64,000 nucleotides of DNA from Pandoraea capi. GTDB taxonomy: Bacteria > Pseudomonadota > Gammaproteobacteria > Burkholderiales > Burkholderiaceae. A program made the position numbers and the translations under genes. Within the stretch, counting starts at the first letter, position 1, and each line of letters starts with the position of its first letter. The notes under the pieces are model-generated. The model saw only the letters and a program-made list of their open reading frames with translations, did not search any database and was not told where the DNA came from. The stretch lies in the NCBI RefSeq assembly GCF_902459735.1, contig NZ_CABPRV010000006.1, positions 236,332-300,331 on the forward strand. The letters are read 5' to 3'. This document shows positions 14,727-23,070 of the stretch, in pieces.

Positions 14727-16187
14727 ATGACCGATACCGTCACTCCGACTCAGCCGTCGCTCGACACGGCGGCATTGCGTGAATTCGTCGAACGCAAATG
14801 GAACGACGAAATCCTGCACGCATTGACCGATTACATTGCCGTGCCCGCCAAAAGCCCGGGTTTCGACGCCGACTGGGCGCGCAACGGTTACATCGATCGT
14901 GTGGTGCGCGACGCCGCACAGTGGGCCGAGCGCCAACCCGTGAAGGGGCTGAAGCTCGAAGTGATTCGTCTGGAGGGCCGCACGCCGGTGATCTTCTTCG
15001 AAGCGCCGGCCACGCGCTCGGGCAGCACCGAGACGATCGTGCTCTACGGCCATCTGGATAAGCAGCCGGAGTTCGACGGCTGGCGCAAGGACCTCGGGCC
15101 GTGGACGCCCAAGTTCGAAGACGGCAAGCTCTACGGTCGCGGCGGTGCCGACGACGGCTACGCGATCTATTCAAGCGTGACGGCGCTGGCCGCACTCGAC
15201 GCGCAGGGCGTGGAGCGTCCGCGCTGCGTGGGACTTATCGAGACATGCGAGGAGTCGGGCAGCTACGACTTGCTGCCGTACGTCGACGCCTTGCGCGAGC
15301 GTCTTGGCCGGGTGAGCCTCGTCGTGTGCCTCGACTCGGGCGCGGGTAATTACGACCAGTTGTGGCTGACGACTTCGCTGCGCGGCCTGATCTCCGGCAG
15401 CCTCGAAGTGCAGGTGCTCGACGAAGGCATCCATTCGGGCGGTTACGGCGGCATTGCGCCGTCGAGCTTCCGGATCATGCGCCAGTTGTTCGAGCGTCTG
15501 GAAGACGCGGGCAGCGGCACCGTACTGCCGAAAGGCTTTCATAGCCCGATTCCGCTGCAACGTCTGAAGGAGGCGGAGGCCACGGCGCACATCCTCGGCG
15601 ACGACGTCTGGAAGAAGATGCCGTGGGCTTGCGGTCAGGACGGCCTGTCGGTCTTGCCGACGACGACCGACCCGCAGGAAGCGCTGCTCAATTCAACGTG
15701 GCGTCCGTCGCTGTCGGTGACGGGCGCGGCCGGGCTGCCGGCGCTGGCCGACGCGGGCAACGTGCTGCGCCCGCGCACGGCGTTCAAGCTGTCGCTGCGC
15801 CTGCCGCCGCTCATCGATGCCGCGCAGGCCGTGCAGGAGCTCAAGGCGTTGCTCGAAGTCGATCCGCCGTACAACGCCAAGGTGACGTTCAAGTCCGATG
15901 CCGGCGCGGCTTCGGGCTGGAATGCGCCGGACGTCGCGCCGTGGCTGACTTCCGCGCTGAACACCGCGTCGCAACGTCACTACGGGGCGGATGTGGCCTA
16001 CATCGGGCAGGGCGGCACCATCCCGCTGATGAACACGCTGCAAGCGGGCTTTCCGTCGGCGCAGTTCATGGTGTGCGGCGTGCTCGGCCCGAAGTCGAAC
16101 GCGCACGGGCCGAACGAGTTCCTGCATGTGCCGTATGCGAAGAAGCTCACGGCCGCCGTGGCGGAAGTCATTGCGCTGGCGCCGTAA
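14727..16187 (+). CDS. M20 family metallopeptidase (dipeptidase-like)
   Basis: A 486-residue cytoplasmic zinc peptidase; ATG 14727 (MTDTVTPTQPSLD) is chosen over upstream frame because the conserved part starts soon after. Metal and catalytic residues appear in order: GHLDKQPEFDGW, GRGGADDGYAIY, TCEESGSYD, CLDSGAGNYD, and the C-terminal His in GPNEFLHVPYAKK. The insert dimerisation domain is present. The length fits M20 dipeptidases of the CNDP type. The substrate is likely a dipeptide or acylated amino acid. Confidence 0.88.
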   Translation: MTDTVTPTQPSLDTAALREFVERKWNDEILHALTDYIAVPAKSPGFDADWARNGYIDRVVRDAAQWAERQPVKGLKLEVIRLEGRTPVIFFEAPATRSGSTETIVLYGHLDKQPEFDGWRKDLGPWTPKFEDGKLYGRGGADDGYAIYSSVTALAALDAQGVERPRCVGLIETCEESGSYDLLPYVDALRERLGRVSLVVCLDSGAGNYDQLWLTTSLRGLISGSLEVQVLDEGIHSGGYGGIAPSSFRIMRQLFERLEDAGSGTVLPKGFHSPIPLQRLKEAEATAHILGDDVWKKMPWACGQDGLSVLPTTTDPQEALLNSTWRPSLSVTGAAGLPALADAGNVLRPRTAFKLSLRLPPLIDAAQAVQELKALLEVDPPYNAKVTFKSDAGAASGWNAPDVAPWLTSALNTASQRHYGADVAYIGQGGTIPLMNTLQAGFPSAQFMVCGVLGPKSNAHGPNEFLHVPYAKKLTAAVAEVIALAP

Positions 16188-16257
16188 GTCACTGCGCGCG
16201 CAGGTCAGACGGCCTGTACACCGCGCGCAAGCAAGTCGATGCGAAGTCGATGTGAAG

Positions 16258-16284
16258 CGGGCCGCATAAGTGCGGCCCGTTTTG
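16258..16284 (+). terminator. Rho-independent terminator after the M20 peptidase gene
   Basis: The nine-base stem CGGGCCGCA/TGCGGCCCG has a four-base loop (TAAG) and is followed by TTTTGC. It sits between two convergent genes. Confidence 0.75.
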
Positions 16285-16330
16285 CGTTTGTGCGTTTTGC
16301 GTTCGATGCCGGGAGATGGATCGTCAGCGA

Positions 16331-17644
16331 TCAAAGTCGGTGTGTCGCGGCCTCCATGACCTGCACGCCGCGCATGAAGTCGTCGAGGTCCATGTGCTCG
16401 GCGGGGTTGTGCGAGCCGTTGGCATTACGCACGAACACCATGCCGCTCGGAATCCCTGCGTTGGCGAAGATCGCGGCGTCGTGTCCCGCGCCGCTCGGCA
16501 CGCGTTCCTGCGGCAGATCGAACGAACGGCACACGCCTTCGAGTACGGACGACACGTGCTTGTCCATGATCGCGGGCGCCGACGACAACCGCCGGTCGAA
16601 GACGAATTTCACGCCGCGATCACGCTCGATGGCGCGACACTCGGTGCGCATCAGTTCATAGAAGACGTCGAGCGTGTCGGGGCTCTGGCTGCGGACTTCG
16701 AGGCTGAAATCGACCTTGCCGGGAATGCGCGAAATGGCGTGCTCGGCGGGATCGGTGCCGACGATGCCGGTCGTCACGACCATGTCGATGCCACGCTCGA
16801 GCAGCGCACGCCAGTGTTCGTCCAGACGCGTGATGAGATCGGCCACCGCGAACATGGCGTCGTGACGCAGCCAGCGCGGCACCGCCCCCGAGTGTCCAGC
16901 TTCGCCGACACACGACACGCGGTTGTGACGCACGTTGCCGCGAATGCCGGGCACGATCGCCACGGGCATCTTGCGCGCGATCATCACCGGTCCCTGCTCG
17001 ATGTGAAGCTCCAGCCACGTTCTGGCGCGCGACGCATCGAAGAGCGTCTCGCCTGCGCGAATCGCGTCGACGTCGGCGCCGGCCTGCGCCATGCAGTCGC
17101 CGAGCGAGCGGCCGTGCGTGCGATGCGGCATGGCCAGATCGGCGTCCGTCAGCTTGCCGAACAGCGCGCTCGATCCCATGTAGGCGCGACCGAACCATGC
17201 GCTTTCCTCACCGCGCAGCGCCAGCACGCGCACTGGCGTCGCGGTATGACGCCCGCTGCGCCGCTGTTCGACGAGGCACAGCAGACCGGCGACGATGCCC
17301 GCCAGTCCGTCGTAGTTGCCGCCTTGCGGGACGGAGTCGAGATGCGAGCCGATCCACGTGGCAGGGGCGTCGCCGGTATCTTCTGGCAGCGTGAAGATCA
17401 GGTTGGCGGCGCGGTCGCGGGTGACCGCAAGGCCGTGGTGTCCCGCCCATTCCGTGAGATACGCCGCTGCCGCGTTTTCGCCGTCGCCGTAGCTATCGCG
17501 GGTGATGCCGACGCCATCGCTGCCGAGGCGACGCAGGTCACTAAAGAGTTGCCCGGCCAGCGCGGCCAGTGCGTCCGGTTCCAGCGTCGGTTCCGCATTC
17601 GGGGCGGTGTTCAGATCCGCGTTCAGTTCCGCGTTCAGTTCCAT
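16331..17644 (-). CDS. Zn-dependent hydantoinase/carbamoylase family amidase (N-carbamoyl amino acid or allantoate amidohydrolase type)
   Basis: A 437-residue M20-related amidase. Metal ligands and substrate contacts: GSHLDSVPQGGNYDGLAG, LRGEESAWFG, ELHIEQGPVM, a dimerisation insert with VSCVGEAGHSGAVP, and GHDAAIFANAGIPSGMVFVRN near the C-terminus followed by SHNPAEHM. The family hydrolyses N-carbamoyl amino acids, allantoate, ureidoglycolate or ureidosuccinate. As the last gene of the minus-strand run that includes PyrD- and PyrK-like proteins, a role in releasing ammonia and CO2 from a ureido acid such as N-carbamoyl aspartate is attractive but unproven. Confidence 0.86.
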   Translation of the reverse strand: MELNAELNADLNTAPNAEPTLEPDALAALAGQLFSDLRRLGSDGVGITRDSYGDGENAAAAYLTEWAGHHGLAVTRDRAANLIFTLPEDTGDAPATWIGSHLDSVPQGGNYDGLAGIVAGLLCLVEQRRSGRHTATPVRVLALRGEESAWFGRAYMGSSALFGKLTDADLAMPHRTHGRSLGDCMAQAGADVDAIRAGETLFDASRARTWLELHIEQGPVMIARKMPVAIVPGIRGNVRHNRVSCVGEAGHSGAVPRWLRHDAMFAVADLITRLDEHWRALLERGIDMVVTTGIVGTDPAEHAISRIPGKVDFSLEVRSQSPDTLDVFYELMRTECRAIERDRGVKFVFDRRLSSAPAIMDKHVSSVLEGVCRSFDLPQERVPSGAGHDAAIFANAGIPSGMVFVRNANGSHNPAEHMDLDDFMRGVQVMEAATHRL

Positions 17645-17724
17645 GAGTGTGCTTCTTTTCGCGTGATGCCGTGCGAGGTTGCAGGTAGTGCTTTGCCATG
17701 ACGTTCGGATAATCGCGTAACGTC

Positions 17725-18675
17725 TCAGCCCGACTGTTGCGCGAAGCGCAGCCAGCGGTCGGTCAACTGGGCGTCGAGGGCGACACCGCCGGTGAGCGAC
17801 GCGAGCTTCTCTACGCCTTGGGCGTCGCAGTACGCGGAGAGGCCGTCGACGATATGCCCCATGACGGCGGGATCACGGAACGACGCCGTGCCGACCTGTA
17901 CCGCGCTCGCACCGGCGAGCATGAATTCGACCGCATCGTCCGCTGTCTCGATACCGCCGCAGCCGATGATCGGAATGCGTACCGCGCGATGACATTGATG
18001 CACGAGTCGCACGGCCAGCGGTTTGATCGCGGGACCCGAGAGGCCGCCCATCACATTGCCGAGTTTCGGCTTGCGTGTGCGCACGTCGATTGCCATGCCG
18101 AGCACCGTATTGCCCATGACGATGGCGTCGGCGCCGGCGTCTTCCGCCGCACGTGCGATCAGCGCGATCTGCCCGGCGTTGGGCGTGAGCTTCACCCACA
18201 ACGGGTGCGACGTGCGACGCCGGATCGCGCTGACCGCCTTGTACGTGCTTTCCGCCTGCATCGCGAAGGCCATGCCGTCCGCTTCGAGATTGGGGCAGGA
18301 GATGTTCGCCTCGATCGCGGTGACTTCCGGCAGCGACAGTGTCTCGCAAGCTTCGGCGAACGATTCCGCCGTGTCGGCCGAGACCGACACGACGACGGGC
18401 GTGTCGAAGCGGGTGTAGGCGGGCAGCACGTCGCGGCGATAGGCGTCGAGCCCCTTGCTCGGAATGCCGATGGAGTTGAGCATGCCGCTGGCCGTTTCAG
18501 CCACGCGTGGCGTCGGATTCCCGGCGCGCGAGTTGGGAGACACGCTCTTGATGACGAGCGCACCGAGCCGGTTCAGATTGAGCGCTTCGGCGTATTCGAC
18601 GGCGAAGCAGCCCGACGCGGGCATCACGGGATTGCGCAGCGTCAGCGAACCGATGCGAACGGAAAGATCAGCCAA
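17725..18675 (-). CDS. Dihydroorotate dehydrogenase, class 1 type (PyrD-like catalytic subunit)
   Basis: I use TTG 18675 (316 residues, MADLSVRIGSLTLRNPVMPA), which overlaps the end of the PyrK-like gene by eight bases; ATG 18696 is an alternative. The FMN barrel shows NPVMPASGCF, EANISCPNLEADG with the catalytic Cys of class 1 enzymes, LWVKLTPNAG, GGLSGPAIKPLAV, and PIIGCGGI for phosphate binding. Class 1B enzymes work with a PyrK electron-transfer subunit and NAD. Betaproteobacteria normally make pyrimidines with the quinone-linked class 2 enzyme, so this pair is probably catabolic, for example reducing orotate or acting on a related dihydropyrimidine. Confidence 0.85.
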   Translation of the reverse strand: MADLSVRIGSLTLRNPVMPASGCFAVEYAEALNLNRLGALVIKSVSPNSRAGNPTPRVAETASGMLNSIGIPSKGLDAYRRDVLPAYTRFDTPVVVSVSADTAESFAEACETLSLPEVTAIEANISCPNLEADGMAFAMQAESTYKAVSAIRRRTSHPLWVKLTPNAGQIALIARAAEDAGADAIVMGNTVLGMAIDVRTRKPKLGNVMGGLSGPAIKPLAVRLVHQCHRAVRIPIIGCGGIETADDAVEFMLAGASAVQVGTASFRDPAVMGHIVDGLSAYCDAQGVEKLASLTGGVALDAQLTDRWLRFAQQSG

Positions 18676-19627
18676 AGTCCACCTCACCAACGACATCACG
18701 AATCGGGAAAACCGGGCCTTCACGGCACACGCGCAGGAATTGCTTGTCACCGTCGCAATCGAACAGGCGCACGCACGACAGGCACACGCCCATGCCGCAC
18801 GCCATGCGTTGCTCCATCGCGACTTCGGCGGTCATGCCGGGGTGTGCCTCGATCACACGCTGGAGCAGCATCAGCAGACGATGCGAGCCGCAGGTGTAGA
18901 CGGCGTCGTGCGGCGTAGCGGCGAGCAGCGCGCGCACGCGCGGCGCCAGGGCGTCGACGGACGACGAGCCGTCGCTGTCGAACACGCAGTGCACGTCGGC
19001 CAGCGCGCGGGCCTCGGGCGAGCGCAGGAATTCGTCGCGCATCAGATCCGCCTCGCTGCGCGCGGACATCACGACCGTCAACTGCAATCCGGCGGCTGCG
19101 GCGCGTTGCACCAGCGGCGCCATCGTCGCGAGACCCACACCGCGTGCGACGAACATCACGCGCTTCCAGTCGGTATTCAGCGTAAAGGTATTGCCGAGCG
19201 GGCCGACGATATCGAGCGTGGCACCTTCGGCAAGCGTGGCGAGCGCACGGGTGCCGACGCCGGTCACGTTGTAGAGAAACTCGATGGTGTCCGGCTCGGG
19301 ACCGACGCCGTACACACTCATCGGGCGCAGCAGGAACGGCGCTTCGTTGTCCGTCACCGGGCACTTCAACTGATAGAACTGTCCGGGGCGCGTGGTGAGC
19401 GCGACGTCGGCGTCGGCCTGCAAACGCAGGTAGCGATAGCGCGCGTTCACCGCGTGGTGACTGAGCACCCGGCAGCGATGCGTGGCGACGCTGGGCGTAT
19501 CGACTGCGCTGCATGTCGTCGCATCGGTGCGGCACGTGTCATGGCTGTCCTGCCGGTGACACGTGTCCGAGTGCACCGGCGTCATCGTGCGGGTCGCTTT
19601 GGGGGACGTCAGAGAAACGACTGACAT
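18668..19627 (-). CDS. PyrK-like iron-sulfur flavoprotein, dihydroorotate dehydrogenase electron transfer subunit
   Basis: A 319-residue ferredoxin-reductase-type protein. The FAD-binding FLLRPMSVYG (RPxS), the NAD-binding region GLATMAPLV, and the C-terminal 2Fe-2S motif CGMGVCLSC with a fourth Cys in RVCREG are all clear. It shuttles electrons between NAD(H) and the PyrD-like subunit. Compared with ordinary PyrK (about 260 residues) it has roughly 50 extra N-terminal residues rich in Cys, His and Thr. GGAG lies upstream of ATG 19627. The downstream gene overlaps its stop, so the two are translationally coupled. Confidence 0.86.
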   Translation of the reverse strand: MSVVSLTSPKATRTMTPVHSDTCHRQDSHDTCRTDATTCSAVDTPSVATHRCRVLSHHAVNARYRYLRLQADADVALTTRPGQFYQLKCPVTDNEAPFLLRPMSVYGVGPEPDTIEFLYNVTGVGTRALATLAEGATLDIVGPLGNTFTLNTDWKRVMFVARGVGLATMAPLVQRAAAAGLQLTVVMSARSEADLMRDEFLRSPEARALADVHCVFDSDGSSSVDALAPRVRALLAATPHDAVYTCGSHRLLMLLQRVIEAHPGMTAEVAMEQRMACGMGVCLSCVRLFDCDGDKQFLRVCREGPVFPIRDVVGEVDFG

Positions 19628-19720
19628 GGAGTCTCCGAATAGTGGGGGAAGGCGCGTAACGGCGTGGACGTGGCGAAGGCGTTGTGCTTGCCGTCGTCGT
19701 TCCGGTCGCGGCCCTGGTGG

Positions 19721-20989
19721 TTATTCGAGTTCCGCGCCCTTGAGTTCGGGGATCAGGAAGCGCGTGGCGATCATGTCGAGCACGTACAGGCTGGCGAGCA
19801 GTGCGATGGCGATCTGGAACGAGTAGCGCGCGGCGAGGGCGCCCACGACGAGCGGTCCGAGCCCGCCGATGGCGCGTCCGATGTTCCAGAGCACGTTCTG
19901 CGCGGTCGCGCGGGCGGCGGTGGGATACGCCTCGGACATGAGCGTGCCGTAGCCGCCGACCATGCCGTTCACGAACATCCCCATGAAGGCGCCCGCGAAG
20001 AGCATCACGGTCGGGTCGGTCAGTTGCGAGTAGAGAATCACCATGACAACTGCACCTGCCTGATACAGCAGGAACGTGGGACGTCGGCCGATGCGATCGG
20101 CCAACTGACCGAAGGCCCAGACGCCGAACATCATGCCGAGCACGGTCACGGCGGTCCAAAGCCCGGACTTCGTGAGCGAGAAGCCGAGCTTCTGCGAGAG
20201 GAACGTCGGCAGCCAGATCATGATCCCGTAGTAGCCGAAGTTCTGCACCGAACACAGAATGACGATGCCCAGACTCACACGGGTGGTGCGCGCGTCTTTC
20301 ACCAGCAGACGGAAGGCGTTCGAGCTACCGTGCGACGGTGTCTTGTCGGTGCGGCGCACGAACACTTCCGGTTCGTGCAGCTTGTTACGCAGCACCCAGG
20401 CAACGAGCGCCGGCAGCACGCCGACGACGAACATGCCGCGCCAGCCGATGTACGAGAGCAGCAGCGGCGTGAGCAGGGCAGCGGCGAGCACGCCCGTCTG
20501 CCAGCCGAGGGCGACGTACGACGAGACGCGGGCGCGCTTGGACGCCGGCCACGCCTCTGCCGCGAGCGCCATGCCGATGCCGAATTCGCCACCGAGACCG
20601 ATGCCCGCAATCGTGCGATAGACCAGCAGGTCCCAGAAGCCCTGCGCCAGCGCGCACAGTCCCGTGAAGACGGCGAACAGCAGAATCGTCCACGTCAGCA
20701 TGCGCACGCGGCCATAGCGATCCGAGAGCGCACCGAACAGAATGCCGCCGACGACCGCGCCGATCAGCGTCCACGTCACCAGCGCACCGGCCTGACCTGC
20801 CGTGAGGTGCAGACCGATCGTGATGGCCGGCAGCATGAAGCCGAGAATCAGCAGATCGAAGCCATCCATCGCATAGCCGATGGCCGAGCCCGCGAGCGCT
20901 TTCCATGCGTATGGCGTGACGGTGTCGTCCGCGCCTTTGAGCGAGGCGCCTGCGGGGCGCGCGCTCGAGGTGTTCAGGTTGGCTTCCAT
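19721..20989 (-). CDS. MFS transporter, aromatic acid/organic acid:H+ symporter type
   Basis: A 422-residue, 12-helix major facilitator. The motif AMDGFDLLILGFMLPAI in helix 1 and ALSDRYGRVRMLTW between helices 2 and 3 are those of the AAHS/metabolite-H+ symporter groups. It is expected to import an organic acid. Its place between the small orphan and the PyrK/PyrD/amidase genes, all on the minus strand, makes it the likely uptake system for the substrate they degrade, perhaps orotate or a ureido acid. A copy of the shared palindrome lies 63 bases upstream of its start. Confidence 0.85.
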   Translation of the reverse strand: MEANLNTSSARPAGASLKGADDTVTPYAWKALAGSAIGYAMDGFDLLILGFMLPAITIGLHLTAGQAGALVTWTLIGAVVGGILFGALSDRYGRVRMLTWTILLFAVFTGLCALAQGFWDLLVYRTIAGIGLGGEFGIGMALAAEAWPASKRARVSSYVALGWQTGVLAAALLTPLLLSYIGWRGMFVVGVLPALVAWVLRNKLHEPEVFVRRTDKTPSHGSSNAFRLLVKDARTTRVSLGIVILCSVQNFGYYGIMIWLPTFLSQKLGFSLTKSGLWTAVTVLGMMFGVWAFGQLADRIGRRPTFLLYQAGAVVMVILYSQLTDPTVMLFAGAFMGMFVNGMVGGYGTLMSEAYPTAARATAQNVLWNIGRAIGGLGPLVVGALAARYSFQIAIALLASLYVLDMIATRFLIPELKGAELE

Positions 20990-21051
20990 GATCGGTTCCC
21001 GTGGGAGACGTCTACCTGCGATGGAATTCGCACGACGGCAAACGTCAAATT

Positions 21052-21067
21052 GTCTATATTTTTAGAC
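21052..21067. promoter_or_regulatory. Operator-like palindrome upstream of the MFS gene (site 1)
   Basis: GTCTATATTTTTAGAC is an imperfect copy of the perfect palindrome at 21431-21446 (14 of 16 positions). It lies between the stop of the small orphan and the MFS start. Confidence 0.6.
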
Positions 21068-21092
21068 GATCAAGTGAAAAAAACGCGTGACG

Positions 21093-21416
21093 TCACGCGT
21101 AGACCTCGGTCGTCGACTGCGCGGCAAAGTGATTGAGTGTGGCGAGAAAGCTGGCGTCGGATTCGGCGGCGGCGTCGCGCAACATCGTCGCGTACGTTTT
21201 CGTGCGTGCCAGAAAGGCGTGGAAGGTGTCGCCGCTGATGGCCATCCCCGACTGACGCTCGGCAAAGGTCTGGGCCGCCTGGGCGAGCAACAGCAAGGCC
21301 GCGGATTCACGTGTGGCGGTGCGCGAGGCATTCAGACAGCGCGCGGCAAAATCCTCGATGTCGGACAGACCGACCGTATCGCGCTGTAACCAGGCGCATG
21401 CGAGTTGCAGATCCAT
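21093..21416 (-). CDS. Hypothetical small helical protein at the head of the PyrD/PyrK operon
   Basis: Read from ATG 21416 (107 residues, MDLQLACAWLQRD), which has GGAG seven bases upstream; the ATG at 21428 overlaps that site. The sequence is all-helical, Ala/Leu-rich and acidic, with no signal peptide or membrane helix (DIEDFAARCLNASRTATRES, FHAFLARTKTYATMLRDAA). It is not a recognised family. It is the first gene of the minus-strand run leading to the MFS transporter, PyrK, PyrD and amidase genes. The perfect palindrome lies just upstream. Confidence 0.6.
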   Translation of the reverse strand: MDLQLACAWLQRDTVGLSDIEDFAARCLNASRTATRESAALLLLAQAAQTFAERQSGMAISGDTFHAFLARTKTYATMLRDAAAESDASFLATLNHFAAQSTTEVYA

Positions 21417-21430
21417 CGTGTGCTCCATCT

Positions 21431-21446
21431 GTCTAAATATTTAGAC
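21431..21446. promoter_or_regulatory. Perfect 16-bp operator-like palindrome (site 2)
   Basis: GTCTAAATATTTAGAC is fully symmetrical and lies 15 bases before the chosen start of the small orphan, where a bound protein would block transcription or initiation. Confidence 0.75.
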
Positions 21447-21622
21447 TAACTGAACCCGAAAGCGTGGGCAAGGTGAAAATAATCGGGGCTAACCCTGATG
21501 TCGGAAGGCCGCGACGGCCATGAGATGCGGCGTAAAGAGAGATGCCGTCGCGGGCAGGCGCGGAGGTGTCTGGCAAAGCACACCCGCCGCGATGCCGGGT
21601 AATGAGCGGAGGTCGGGCGCGT

Positions 21623-22678
21623 TCAGAAACGCATGCGCATGCCCGCGCCGTACGTCTGGCCGGTCGACATATCGCTCATGTGGTCGTACTTGTATGCGAC
21701 GTAGACGTCCGTACGCTTGGACAGCGGATAGTCGTAGCCGAGGGCCCAGGTCGTACGGCGTTGGTTGTCACCCGAACCGTTCGAGCCGGTGTAGGCCACC
21801 GAGGCGAGCACGCTGCCGAGGCCGACCGGTACCGAGGCGCCGAGCTGCCCCGTGTTCGCGTGGAAGTTGCCGCTGGCCGCCTGACTGGCCACGAGCATGT
21901 ACTGCGCGAAGAGCTTCACGAACGACAGATCGTACGAGAGACCCAGTTGCACCGTGTTCTGGTTCGTCAGACCGGTCACGCCGGGGAGTTGCGCCCCGAA
22001 GTCGCCGGGCGTCGCGCTGAAGTTCACGTACTGGTAGTTGATGGCCGCCGCAAACGGACCGTTGGCATACGTGAGGGCCGCGGCCCACTTCTTCGCGCTG
22101 TGGTCCTGCGCGCTATTACCCGTAGCGTAAAGCAACGTGCCCGCGAGACCGGCGTAGGTCGGCGTGGTGTACGCCGCCGCGTTGTTCCAGGCCGAATCGC
22201 CCACCACGCCTTGCGTCCCCAGACCCTTGTAGGTGTGGAAGATCATGGGCGAGAAGGTGTACGAGTTGTTGAACGGGTTGAACTGAATCGTCGCGAGGTA
22301 CATCGGCGTGGTGATGCGCCCCAGACGGAAGGTGCCCAAGGTGGCGTTCGACAGGCCGACGTAGGCGTTGCGCGAGAAGAAGCTGTCGCCTGCGAAGCGG
22401 CCGTAGGTGCCGTTGTTCGGCTGGAAGTAGCTCTCCAGCACGAACAGGGCGCTGTTGCCGCCACCGAGATCTTCCGTGCCCGACAGGCCCCAGTACGACG
22501 TCGTCATGCCGCCGCCTTGCTGGACCGCAGCGGCATTGCCGCCGGGGTTCTTTACCGAACCGACGTAAGCGTCTGCCAACCCGTAGAAGTTCACGCTCGA
22601 TTGCGCATGCGCGGTACCCGTGAGTGCGGCCGCTCCCAATGCGGCGGCGCCAGCCACCTTGTGCCAGGTTTTCATCAT
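21623..22678 (-). CDS. Gram-negative general porin (OmpC-like, Burkholderia type)
   Basis: A 351-residue outer-membrane trimeric porin. The signal peptide (AGAAALGAAALTGTAHAQ) is followed by SSVNFYGLADAYVG, the usual first strand, then repeated amphipathic strands and a C-terminal Phe (AGMRMRF) that marks BAM-dependent insertion. It is transcribed toward the PyrD/PyrK run and lies next to the divergent XRE regulator. A third copy of the palindrome is in the gap between them, so it is probably the outer-membrane entry route for the same substrate. Confidence 0.92.
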   Translation of the reverse strand: MMKTWHKVAGAAALGAAALTGTAHAQSSVNFYGLADAYVGSVKNPGGNAAAVQQGGGMTTSYWGLSGTEDLGGGNSALFVLESYFQPNNGTYGRFAGDSFFSRNAYVGLSNATLGTFRLGRITTPMYLATIQFNPFNNSYTFSPMIFHTYKGLGTQGVVGDSAWNNAAAYTTPTYAGLAGTLLYATGNSAQDHSAKKWAAALTYANGPFAAAINYQYVNFSATPGDFGAQLPGVTGLTNQNTVQLGLSYDLSFVKLFAQYMLVASQAASGNFHANTGQLGASVPVGLGSVLASVAYTGSNGSGDNQRRTTWALGYDYPLSKRTDVYVAYKYDHMSDMSTGQTYGAGMRMRF

Positions 22679-22822
22679 TCCCTCTTTGTTTGTATAAATT
22701 TCTGGACGGCGCGCAGCCTATCACCACCTGCGCGTTGGGTCATCCCCCTCGGCACCATGAGGCCGTTTGCGAGTGACGGCATTCTCATGCGGCGGGGGAG
22801 CCGCGTCTGGAATCGTGCGGAT

Positions 22823-22838
22823 ATCTAAAAAATTAGAC
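22823..22838. promoter_or_regulatory. Operator-like palindrome between porin and regulator (site 3)
   Basis: ATCTAAAAAATTAGAC matches 13 of 16 positions of the perfect site 2. It lies about 145 bases upstream of the porin start and about 115 bases before the regulator's -10. Confidence 0.6.
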
Positions 22839-22953
22839 AACCGGAAAAATATTCGACCGCCCGAAGTGTGGTGCGCATCGCACGGTGAGGGAGGGGAATT
22901 TCGGCGAGTGTTGACGCGCGACGCGACGCCGGTCAGACGGGGCGCGCGACCGG

Positions 22954-22959
22954 TATAAT
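22954..22959 (+). promoter_or_regulatory. Minus-10 element of the XRE regulator
   Basis: TATAAT is a perfect hexamer; no good -35 hexamer is present at the usual distance, which may indicate a need for activation. The leader would be about 105 bases. Confidence 0.4.
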
Positions 22960-23070
22960 CCCGGCACTGCAACGTGGGCCGAGGCTGTCCACGACGCCCT
23001 GCGACGTTCAGCGACGATCGTCGGCTTGCGCAGAGACGCGGTATCCAAGAGGTTTTCGACAGGGGGCGAT

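Larger units (their letters stand above)
22679..23070. other. Divergent promoter region between porin and XRE regulator
   Basis: There is no gene in these 392 bases. It holds the third palindrome copy at 22823-22838 and a TATAAT hexamer at 22954-22959 oriented toward the regulator. Confidence 0.65.

Noticed and set aside
16316-17701. 461-residue plus-strand frame
   Set aside because: It is antisense to the amidase, with no family motif.
19664-21136. 490-residue plus-strand frame
   Set aside because: It is antisense to the MFS transporter, with Arg/His/Glu-rich composition typical of shadow frames.
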